Assembly (NCBI GenBank): GCA_038222225.1 | Contig: JBBRHV010000042.1 | Location: 1 to 18,534, forward strand | Reading direction: 5' to 3' | Length of the DNA stretch: 18,534 nucleotides | Source of the DNA: JAKLFA01 sp038222225 | GTDB taxonomy: Bacteria > Omnitrophota > Gorgyraeia > Zapsychrales > JANLHA01 | Part shown: positions 8,226 through 15,004 of the stretch, one piece after another | Position numbering within the stretch: position 1 is the stretch's first letter | How the letters are laid out: every line of letters starts with the position of its first letter | Notes under the pieces: model-generated | Database searches by the model: none | Seen by the model: the letters and a program-made list of their open reading frames with translations, nothing else | Told to the model about the DNA's origin: nothing | Position numbers and translations under genes: made by a program

Positions 8226-8292
8226 AACATGTCTCTCTTAATAAGTAGAGAGATAATCTTATATCAAGATGGTTTTTTAAAGAAAGAGTCCC
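8226..8292 (+). promoter_or_regulatory. nusA-infB spacer with two small hairpins and a T6 tract
   Basis: This 67-base gap is rare in an otherwise packed operon. TCTCTCT (8232-8238) pairs with AGAGAGA (8247-8253) over an eight-base loop. A second stem, ATCTT (8256-8260) with AAGAT (8266-8270), is followed by GG and six T (8273-8278). Both stems are weak and AT-rich, so efficient termination is doubtful; an attenuator or a processing/stability element is as likely. A purine-rich AAAGAAAGAG sits just before the infB ATG and may be its ribosome-binding site. No promoter match is convincing. Confidence 0.4.
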
Positions 8293-10866
8293 ATGAAAGT
8301 TTCAGAACTTGCAAAAGAATTTAAGACAACGACGGAAAAAGTTTTAGACAAACTGCGTACGTTGCATTTAAAGGCTAAAGATGGAGATCAGGAGTTGAGC
8401 AAGGCGGCTGTGACCGTCTTAAAAACTGAACTCATCAAAGATTTGAAAGAAGATGCCCAAAAGGCAGAATCAGCCAGCCGCCCTGCGCGTCGACGGATTT
8501 CTGATATTGTTTTAAGCGGTAAGGATCTTGACGGGGTTCTTCCGGGGAAGTCGAAGAAAAAGGGTAAGGATGATGAAAAGGGGCAGGCGGAAGAAGAAGT
8601 GAAAAAAGAGATCATGGCCGAAAAGACGGTTTCAGAGGAAAAGACGGATGCGCCATTGTCTGTTGAGGCGCCTGTTGCGGTCGATGCGGAAACGCCGATT
8701 GATAAAAAAGATGGTGAGCCGGCGAAGGAGGTTGAGGAGCCGGTGGCTGAAGAAGAGCTGCTTTCTCCTGAGATGAAAGCTGCGGCGGAAGCTGATGCAT
8801 TGATTGAGGCATCCAAGGAATCGGCCAAACCGCGTGTTCCCGGGAAAGCCAAACACGAAAAGGGACGCAAAGAGGCAATTGCTGGAGCCGCGACTGAAGA
8901 AGAGGATATTATCCGCCCGAAATTCGTTAAGGGGAAGGTGGTCGTAAAAGCAAAGGCGGCGATTGAGCCGTTTATTCCGTTAAAGCCGTTTAACAAGAAG
9001 AAGAAACGAGGCAAGGGCTTTGAAGGGTCGGAGACAAAGGCGCAGCCGGGCCTTACGACGGCTGAACGGCAGTCTGTTCTGGAAACGTCAGAATTTGCTC
9101 CTGGTGAGCTGAAGCCGCTCGAGATTCAGATTCCTGCGACCGTTAAGGATTTTGCTAATGCGATCGATCAAAAGACGGGTATTGTACTTCAACGATTGAT
9201 TCAGATGAATGTTTTTGCGAATATTAATCAAAATCTCGGCGAGGATGTGATCGAACGTTTGGCAAAAGTGTTCGGCTATGAATATGTGAAGGTTAAAACT
9301 CAGGAAGAACAGCTTTTGGAAGAGCATCGCGAAGAGGAGGATGATCCGAAACTGCTGACTCCTCGGGCCCCGGTCGTCACCTTTATGGGGCATGTTGACC
9401 ATGGGAAGACGTCCTTGCTGGATCGGATCCGCAAGAGTCAGGTGGTTGACAGTGAGCATGGCGGTATTACGCAGCATATTGGCGCATACTCGGTCGCTGT
9501 TTCCCGGGGGACAATTACATTCCTGGATACACCGGGTCACGAGGCATTTACTGCCATGCGGGCTCGCGGCGCGCATATTACGGATATTGTGGTTTTAGTT
9601 GTTGCGGCGGATGAAGGGATTATGCCTCAAACAGAGGAGGCGATCGCCCACGCGCGTGCTGCAGACGTTCCTATTGTTGTTGCGATGAATAAGATGGATC
9701 GAGAAGGGGCAGATCCGGATCGTGTGAAAAAGCAGTTGAGCGAACACGGGTTGCTGCCGGAAGATTGGGGAGGAAAAACCATCACGGTTCCTGTCTCTGC
9801 GGCGACCGGAGAAGGCGTTGATCAGCTTCTTGAAATGATTTTGCTCGAGGCTGAAATGGTTGAGCTGAAAGTCAATAAGGATAAAAAGGCTTCTGGAATC
9901 GTTGTGGAGGCTCATATGAGCGGTGGCCGGGGTTCGGTTTCTACTTTAATCATTCAGGCGGGCACGCTTCGTTTGAATGATTTTCTTGTGTTGGGATCAT
10001 GCATGGGAAAAGTCAAGGCCATGTTTGATGATCATGGGCGTCCCATGGAAACTGCGGGACCTTCGACGCCGGTTGAGATTTTAGGCATTGAGGGTGTTCC
10101 GGAAGCGGGCTCCATGTTTTATGTTGTTGAAGACGAACGGACAGCCCGTGATATTGCCAATAAACGGCAGGAACAGGTCAAGGGGAACCGTTTGAGTTCT
10201 CAAAAGAGAGTGACGCTGGAAGACCTTTATACGCAAATTCAGGCTGGAAATATCCGTGAACTGAATGTGATTTTAAAAGCCGATGTCCAGGGTTCTCTGG
10301 AGGCCTTGAGAGATTCTTTAGCAAAGATTCCTTCGGAAGAGGTTAAGGTCAAGTTTATCCATATGGGAGTCGGGGATGTGAATGCGTCTGATGTGATCTT
10401 GGCGGTGGCGTCCAATGCGATTATCATTGCATTTCATGTCGGAGTCGATACTCGCGCAGCTCAGGAATTAGAGAAGACGCCGGTCGATGTTCGGCAGTAC
10501 CGTATTATTTATGATGCGGTGAACGATGTCCGGCGTTCGTTGGAAGGGCTCTTGGCGCCAAAAATCAACCGGAAGTTCTTAGGCCGGGTTGAGGTGCGCC
10601 AGGTTTTTAAACTGAGCAAGTCCGATATGGTTGCCGGCTGTTTTGTTGTTAAGGGCAAAGCGACGCGAAAAATGAAAGTGGATGTCGTTCGTGATGGGGA
10701 TGTTGTTCATACGGGAGAAATCGGAACATTGAAGCGTTTTAAGGATGATGTTCGTGAGGTCAGCGAAGGGTATGAGTGCGGATTGACCTTGAATAAATAC
10801 GACAAGCTGATGGAAGGTGATATTCTAGAGCTGTATGAAATCGAGCAGGTTGCACGAACGCTATAA
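8293..10866 (+). CDS. infB: Translation initiation factor IF-2
   Basis: GTPase that brings initiator fMet-tRNA to the 30S subunit and promotes subunit joining. The protein is 857 residues. A short IF2_N domain (1-45, MKVSELAKEF) comes first, then a charged Lys/Glu/Ala-rich low-complexity linker (about 60-255), then a second IF2_N-type helical domain (about 272-335). The G domain follows: G1 GHVDHGKT (366-373), G2 GGITQHIGAY, G3 DTPGH (412-416), G4 NKMD (466-469) and G5 VSAATGEG. Domains II-IV end in GYECGLTLNKYDKLMEGD and EIEQVARTL. All GTPase motifs are canonical. It follows nusA after a 67-base gap holding hairpins, and trpS begins 15 bases after it; rbfA and truB, the common next genes, are absent. 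The linker's skewed codon use explains a long meaningless open frame on the opposite strand. Confidence 0.98.
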   Translation: MKVSELAKEFKTTTEKVLDKLRTLHLKAKDGDQELSKAAVTVLKTELIKDLKEDAQKAESASRPARRRISDIVLSGKDLDGVLPGKSKKKGKDDEKGQAEEEVKKEIMAEKTVSEEKTDAPLSVEAPVAVDAETPIDKKDGEPAKEVEEPVAEEELLSPEMKAAAEADALIEASKESAKPRVPGKAKHEKGRKEAIAGAATEEEDIIRPKFVKGKVVVKAKAAIEPFIPLKPFNKKKKRGKGFEGSETKAQPGLTTAERQSVLETSEFAPGELKPLEIQIPATVKDFANAIDQKTGIVLQRLIQMNVFANINQNLGEDVIERLAKVFGYEYVKVKTQEEQLLEEHREEEDDPKLLTPRAPVVTFMGHVDHGKTSLLDRIRKSQVVDSEHGGITQHIGAYSVAVSRGTITFLDTPGHEAFTAMRARGAHITDIVVLVVAADEGIMPQTEEAIAHARAADVPIVVAMNKMDREGADPDRVKKQLSEHGLLPEDWGGKTITVPVSAATGEGVDQLLEMILLEAEMVELKVNKDKKASGIVVEAHMSGGRGSVSTLIIQAGTLRLNDFLVLGSCMGKVKAMFDDHGRPMETAGPSTPVEILGIEGVPEAGSMFYVVEDERTARDIANKRQEQVKGNRLSSQKRVTLEDLYTQIQAGNIRELNVILKADVQGSLEALRDSLAKIPSEEVKVKFIHMGVGDVNASDVILAVASNAIIIAFHVGVDTRAAQELEKTPVDVRQYRIIYDAVNDVRRSLEGLLAPKINRKFLGRVEVRQVFKLSKSDMVAGCFVVKGKATRKMKVDVVRDGDVVHTGEIGTLKRFKDDVREVSEGYECGLTLNKYDKLMEGDILELYEIEQVARTL

Positions 10867-10881
10867 TTTCTTGGGATCAGC

Positions 10882-11883
10882 ATGACATCACATCAGAAAA
10901 AAAAGGTTTTTAGCGGGATGAGACCCACCGGGCGTTTGCACCTGGGGCATTTGGTGGGGGCGCTTCAGAACTGGGTTAAACTTCAGGATGAATATGATTG
11001 TATATTTTCCGTCGCAGATTGGCATGCGTTGATGGGAGACTACGAACATTCATACTGCATGGCGGAGTATGGCTCTGAAATGATTTTGGATTGGCTGGCC
11101 TGCGGAATTGATCCGGAGCGGTCGATTTTATTCATTCAGTCGCAGGTTCCGGCGCATCTTGAATTGCAGATGTTTTTCAGCTGTTTGACTCCGTTAGGAT
11201 GGTTGGAACGCAATCCAACGTACAAAGAACAGCTGCGGGAAATTACAACCCGGGATATCCAGACATATGCCTTTTTAGGATATCCGGTTCTTCAGGCGGC
11301 GGATATTTTATTATATAAGGCCCAGGCTGTTCCCGTTGGGGAAGATCAGCTGCCGCACATTGAACTGACCAGAGAGATTGCCCGCCGATTTAATTTTTTA
11401 TATCAAGCCGATATTTTTAGGGATTGTGAAGCGATCCTTACTCCGACGCCGCGCCTTTTGGGTATTGATGGGCGCAAGATGAGTAAAAGTTATGACAATG
11501 CGATCAATCTTTCTGATTCTCCGGAGGTGATCCGTGAGAAGACCAGCAAGATGTTTACTGATTCCAAGCGGGTGCGTTTAAATGATCCGGGGCATCCCGA
11601 GGAATGCAATCTTTACAGTTATTATCAGGTGTTTGTTCCTCAAAAAGCAGCTGAGGTTTATGATTGGTGCACTGGCGCGAAAAAGGGATGCACCGAATGC
11701 AAGAGAACCCTGGCGGAGTGCGTGATTGAAATTCTGCATCCGATTCAAGAACGGCGTCAGGCGTATGCGAAGAAGCCGGATTTGGTTAAAGAGATCTTAG
11801 AAGCCGGGCGGAAAGAGGCCCAGGCAATGGCCGATGAGACGATGCAGCAGGTCAGGAAGGCAGTGTTCAAGCATGAATTATAA
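10882..11883 (+). CDS. trpS: Tryptophanyl-tRNA synthetase
   Basis: Class I synthetase that charges tRNA-Trp. The HIGH box is HLGH (residues 20-23), in GMRPTGRLHLGHLVGAL. The KMSKS loop is exactly KMSKS (199-203), followed by YDNAINLSD. Between them are the family markers LGYPVLQAADILLYKA and VGEDQLPHIELTREI. The late Cys-containing stretch GAKKGCTECKRTLAEC, near residue 270, is also usual in the bacterial enzyme. Length 333 is typical. The ribosome-binding site is weak (GGGAT about six bases before the ATG). The last 11 bases overlap scpA. Placement right after infB is unusual; the pairing trpS-scpA is known in a range of bacteria. Confidence 0.97.
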   Translation: MTSHQKKKVFSGMRPTGRLHLGHLVGALQNWVKLQDEYDCIFSVADWHALMGDYEHSYCMAEYGSEMILDWLACGIDPERSILFIQSQVPAHLELQMFFSCLTPLGWLERNPTYKEQLREITTRDIQTYAFLGYPVLQAADILLYKAQAVPVGEDQLPHIELTREIARRFNFLYQADIFRDCEAILTPTPRLLGIDGRKMSKSYDNAINLSDSPEVIREKTSKMFTDSKRVRLNDPGHPEECNLYSYYQVFVPQKAAEVYDWCTGAKKGCTECKRTLAECVIEILHPIQERRQAYAKKPDLVKEILEAGRKEAQAMADETMQQVRKAVFKHEL

Positions 11884-12628
11884 ATTGAAATTGGATGTCT
11901 TTGAAGGCCCGCTTGATCTATTGCTTTATCTGATCAAGAAGAGCGATTTAGACGTCTGTGATATTCCGATCGCGCAAGTCACGGATCAATATCTTGAGTA
12001 TATTGAAATGATGAAGATGCTTGATCTTGAGATCGTCGGCGACTTTCTGGTTATGGCGGCAACGCTCATTCAGATCAAGTCCCGCATGCTTTTGCCTCCC
12101 GATCCAAGTCAGGAAGAGGAAAAGGAAGAGGAAGACCCCCGGGATGAGCTGATCAGGCGTTTGCAGGAATATAAGGTTTTTAAGGAAATTGCCGAGCAGC
12201 TGAAACAGAAAGAACAGGAGCGGCAGAAATTATTTCCGCGTAAGGTTGATCAGGAGTACGCTCAGGGGCTGAAAGAGGATGCCAAGGAAGTTTTATTTGA
12301 AGCTAATCTTTTTGATCTGATCAATGCCTTTTCAAAGGCGCTGGACCGTTTTAAGGAAGATTCCGTGTATGAAGTTGAGAAAGAGGAATTCACTGTTGAA
12401 GATCGAATCCATCATATTCTGCATTCGCTTTTGAAGCGCCCGCGTGTTTTTCTGACGGATCTTTTTATTGAATCAAGAAATAAAATGGAAGTGATCGTCT
12501 CCTTTATGGCGGTGCTGGAGCTGATCCGTCTCAAGGAGATTAAGGTTCTGCAGAAGCGCCTGTTCTCCGAGATAGAGATCGTGCGTAATATCGAAAACGT
12601 TCTTCCGCCGGAGGATCGTGATCAATAG
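11873..12628 (+). CDS. scpA: Segregation and condensation protein A (ScpA kleisin)
   Basis: Kleisin subunit that bridges the SMC heads in the bacterial condensin and helps compact and separate chromosomes. The N-terminal domain carries the hallmark FEGPLDLLLYLIKKSDLDV (about residues 8-26) with IPIAQVTDQYLEYI and the helix LVMAATLIQIKSRMLLP. An acidic Glu-rich stretch and a coiled linker follow. The C-terminal winged helix (about 170-250) includes FLTDLFIESRNKMEVIVSFMAVLELIRL. Length is 251 residues. The start at 11873 (MNYKLKLDVF) is chosen because the conserved region begins there. The frame stays open to 11834, but that extension is basic, unlike the family, and lies inside trpS. AGGAAGG (11854-11860) may serve as a distant ribosome-binding site. 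ScpB, the usual partner gene, is not next to it; ruvB follows 41 bases on. Confidence 0.95.
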   Translation: MNYKLKLDVFEGPLDLLLYLIKKSDLDVCDIPIAQVTDQYLEYIEMMKMLDLEIVGDFLVMAATLIQIKSRMLLPPDPSQEEEKEEEDPRDELIRRLQEYKVFKEIAEQLKQKEQERQKLFPRKVDQEYAQGLKEDAKEVLFEANLFDLINAFSKALDRFKEDSVYEVEKEEFTVEDRIHHILHSLLKRPRVFLTDLFIESRNKMEVIVSFMAVLELIRLKEIKVLQKRLFSEIEIVRNIENVLPPEDRDQ

Positions 12629-12669
12629 TCGATCCGGTGTAACGAATTCCAAAAATAGAAGCCTTTCCG

Positions 12670-13701
12670 ATGAGTCTTGATGAACGAAAAAAATTAATTC
12701 TGAATAGTGAAACCGAAGAAGATCAGGTTTTAAGCCTTTCTTTGCGGCCTTCCAGTCTGAGTGAATTTGTCGGACAAAAAGATTTGGTGGAGAACCTGAA
12801 AGTCGCGATCCAGGCCGCCAAGCAGCGGGGGGAGCCGCTTGAGCACATGCTTTTTTCCGGCCCGCCGGGGCTGGGGAAAACATCATTATCCTATATTATT
12901 TCCCATGAAATGGGTGCCCGGATTACGATTACCTCGGGACCAGCGATTGAGAGGGCCGGGGACCTGATCGGCATTTTGACCAACATGGAGCAGGGAGACA
13001 TTCTGTTCATTGATGAGATCCATCGGCTCTCGAAGATCGTTGAAGAGTTCCTTTATCCGGCCATGGAGAGCTTTAAGATCGATTTTGTCGTTGATAAGGG
13101 ACCGTATGCCCGGACAATTAATTTTAATTTGAAGCCGTTTACCCTGATTGGGGCGACAACCCGTAGCGGTCTTTTGGCCTCGCCCTTGCGCGATCGTTTT
13201 GGTATTTTTCATCACCTGGATTTTTATGAGGCTGAGGATTTGGCTGAGATTGTTAAGCGTTCGGCTTGCAAGCTGGGATTGGTGATTACAGAAGAGGCCT
13301 GCAACATGATTGCCAGCCGGGCGCGCGGGACACCGCGTATTGCAAACCGTTTGTTGAGACGGGTGAGGGATTTTGCTCAGGTTAAGACGCAGACCGGAAA
13401 AATTGAAATTGATATCGTACTGCAGGCGATGGATTCTTTGGGGATCGATTCGCTGGGCCTGGATGATTCAGACCGGCGTTTATTGAAAGTGATCGCTGAT
13501 TACTATAACGGCGGTCCGGTCGGTATTGAAGCATTAGCCGCCACGCTCAACGAAGAAACAGATACGCTTGTCGATGTGGTGGAGCCCTATCTTTTGAAAT
13601 CGGGGCTTTTGAAACGCACCTCACGGGGGAGGGAATTGACGAGAACGGGAGCGGATCATATCCAGTTTTGTCCTGCCAAAAATCAACGGGATTTATTTTA
13701 A
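12670..13701 (+). CDS. ruvB: Holliday junction branch migration helicase RuvB
   Basis: AAA+ motor that with RuvA drives branch migration of Holliday junctions in recombinational repair. Walker A is GPPGLGKTS (64-72) and Walker B is LFIDEIHRLS, with DEIH at 115-118. The RuvB-specific beta hairpin and sensor region reads DKGPYARTINFNLKPFTLIGATTRSGLL, followed by the arginine-finger region SPLRDRFG. The C-terminal winged helix (about 265-343) contains YNGGPVGIEALAATL and the LKRTSRGRELT segment. Its 343 residues are typical. The ribosome-binding site is poor. ruvA and ruvC are not adjacent, but the following genes (DUF2905, queA, tgt) are the common neighbours of ruvB in many bacteria. A strong hairpin terminator comes directly after the stop. 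Confidence 0.98.
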   Translation: MSLDERKKLILNSETEEDQVLSLSLRPSSLSEFVGQKDLVENLKVAIQAAKQRGEPLEHMLFSGPPGLGKTSLSYIISHEMGARITITSGPAIERAGDLIGILTNMEQGDILFIDEIHRLSKIVEEFLYPAMESFKIDFVVDKGPYARTINFNLKPFTLIGATTRSGLLASPLRDRFGIFHHLDFYEAEDLAEIVKRSACKLGLVITEEACNMIASRARGTPRIANRLLRRVRDFAQVKTQTGKIEIDIVLQAMDSLGIDSLGLDDSDRRLLKVIADYYNGGPVGIEALAATLNEETDTLVDVVEPYLLKSGLLKRTSRGRELTRTGADHIQFCPAKNQRDLF

Positions 13702-13702
13702 T

Positions 13703-13755
13703 CGTATCGGTGGGCTTGCAGAATTTAAGATCAGGCTCATGTGATACGTTTTTTT
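13703..13755 (+). terminator. Long hairpin with T7 between ruvB and the DUF2905 gene
   Basis: CGTATC (13703-13708) pairs with GATACG (13743-13748). Inside, TGGGCTTG (13711-13718) pairs with CAGGCTCA (13732-13739) with two G-U pairs, separated by a small internal loop, giving a stem of about 14-16 base pairs and a 13-base loop. Seven T follow at 13749-13755. This looks like a working intrinsic terminator. The DUF2905 ATG comes 13 bases later and I see no promoter between, so downstream genes depend on read-through or on a promoter inside ruvB. Confidence 0.65.
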
Positions 13756-13768
13756 ATGGGGACGACGC

Positions 13769-13981
13769 ATGTCGGAGATGGGGAAGTTCTTAATTCTGAT
13801 CGGAGCGATGATTGTTTTTGTCGGGGTTGCCCTGACACTGATCGGGAAGGTCCCGTGGCTGGGTCGTTTACCGGGAGACCTCTTGATCAAGCGCAAAGAG
13901 ATTGTTATTTATATCCCGATTGTGACATGTGTGTTGTTAAGCATCCTTTTAAGCATTCTACTGGTTTTTTTAAAACGATGA
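13769..13981 (+). CDS. DUF2905 family small membrane protein
   Basis: A 70-residue protein with two hydrophobic helices (about 7-27 and 46-67) joined by a short cytosolic-type turn containing GKVPWLGRLPGDLLIKRK. The LPGD turn and overall size match DUF2905, a family of unknown function. It is commonly found between ruvB and queA, as here; position and sequence support each other. The start ATG at 13769 has GGGGAC a few bases upstream. Its TGA overlaps the queA ATG in an ATGA, indicating translational coupling to queuosine synthesis. No enzymatic motif is visible. Any role in membrane or tRNA-modification biology would be guesswork. Confidence 0.88.
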   Translation: MSEMGKFLILIGAMIVFVGVALTLIGKVPWLGRLPGDLLIKRKEIVIYIPIVTCVLLSILLSILLVFLKR

Positions 13982-14988
13982 AATTATCCGACTTTGATTA
14001 TTCACTGCCTGAACATCTGATCGCCCAGGAGCCGTTGCATGAGCGGGATCAGGCGCGGTTGATGGTGGTTCACCGTAGAAAGAAAACGATTGTTCATGAT
14101 GTTTTCGAGAACCTTGGCCGCTATCTTCCGGCGGAGAGTGTGCTGGTTTTGAATAACAGCCGGGTGATCCCGGCCCGTTTATTAGGCCAGAAAACCCGTT
14201 CCGGAGGGCAGGTTGAAATTTTTCTTCTAAAAAAGGGCGGGGATTCCCAGATGTTCGAGGCCTTGCTGCGGCCGATGCGAAAAATTAAGCAAGGCGATCG
14301 TATCGAATTTTCCGGAACTGATCTGACGGCGGAGATTTTTGATAAGGAAAAACGGATTGTCCGGTTTAACAAGAAAGATGTCTTGAGCTATTTGACCGAC
14401 GCCGGGCATATTCCGCTTCCGCCGTATATCAAGCGCGCCGACCGGCCGGAAGACCGGACCTACTATCAAACGGTTTATGCGAAACATTCTGGTTCGGTTG
14501 CGGCGCCGACAGCAGGACTGCATTTCACAAAGCCATTGCTTCAGAAATTAAAAACAGACGGCCATCAGATCATGGAAGTGATGCTGCATGTCAATTACGC
14601 GACGTTTAAGCCGATCGAGGAAGAGGATATTACTCAGCACCGGATGCATCAGGAACAGTATTCGGTATCAGAAAAAGTGTGGGGTTCTATTGACCAGGCA
14701 AGATCAAGTGGCAAGAAAATTGTCGCAATCGGAACCACCAGCTGTCGAACCCTGGAGACGATTGCCACGACTGGGATACTGAAAGGAACAACGGACCTCT
14801 ACATTTATCCGGGCTGTCGTTTTAAACTAACGGATGCTTTGGTCACGAACTTTCATCTTCCGCGTAGTTCGCTGTTGATGCTGGTTTATGCTTTTGGAGG
14901 AATGGATTTCATGCGGCAGGCTTACCAGGAGGCGATTGATCAAGAATATCGATTCTACAGCTATGGTGACGCGATGGTGATTTTGTAA
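13978..14988 (+). CDS. queA: S-adenosylmethionine:tRNA ribosyltransferase-isomerase
   Basis: Transfers and isomerises the ribosyl group of SAM onto preQ1 at the wobble base of tRNAs with GUN anticodons, making epoxyqueuosine. The 336-residue protein starts MKLSDFDYSLPEHLIAQEP, a standard family N terminus. It contains VLVLNNSRVIPARLLG, then GSVAAPTAGLHFT, and near the end GTTSCRTLET and LVTNFHLPRSSLLMLV. The usual H-V-G-x-G-T-F motif reads HVNYATFKP (204-212), so both glycines are changed. The start at 13978 sits in an ATGA overlap with the DUF2905 stop and has no ribosome-binding site of its own, consistent with coupling. The same frame stays open upstream to 13741, but that part is not QueA-like. 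tgt, which makes its substrate tRNA, is 16 bases downstream. Confidence 0.97.
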   Translation: MKLSDFDYSLPEHLIAQEPLHERDQARLMVVHRRKKTIVHDVFENLGRYLPAESVLVLNNSRVIPARLLGQKTRSGGQVEIFLLKKGGDSQMFEALLRPMRKIKQGDRIEFSGTDLTAEIFDKEKRIVRFNKKDVLSYLTDAGHIPLPPYIKRADRPEDRTYYQTVYAKHSGSVAAPTAGLHFTKPLLQKLKTDGHQIMEVMLHVNYATFKPIEEEDITQHRMHQEQYSVSEKVWGSIDQARSSGKKIVAIGTTSCRTLETIATTGILKGTTDLYIYPGCRFKLTDALVTNFHLPRSSLLMLVYAFGGMDFMRQAYQEAIDQEYRFYSYGDAMVIL

Positions 14989-15004
14989 TTTAAAAGGAGA
15001 GGCT

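Noticed and set aside
8388..9014. A 208-codon open frame on the - strand, rich in Ser and Phe
   Set aside because: It mirrors the Lys/Glu/Ala linker of IF2; low complexity on one strand generates it.
11834..11872. Upstream extension of scpA
   Set aside because: Lies inside trpS, is basic and unlike ScpA; the conserved start is 11873.
13702..13768. A promoter for the DUF2905-queA-tgt genes within the ruvB spacer
   Set aside because: TTGCAG (13716-13721) and GATACG (13743-13748) are 21 bases apart and poor matches; the stretch is better explained by the terminator stem.
13741..13977. Upstream extension of the queA frame
   Set aside because: The family N terminus begins at 13978; the extension overlaps the DUF2905 gene in another frame and is not QueA-like.
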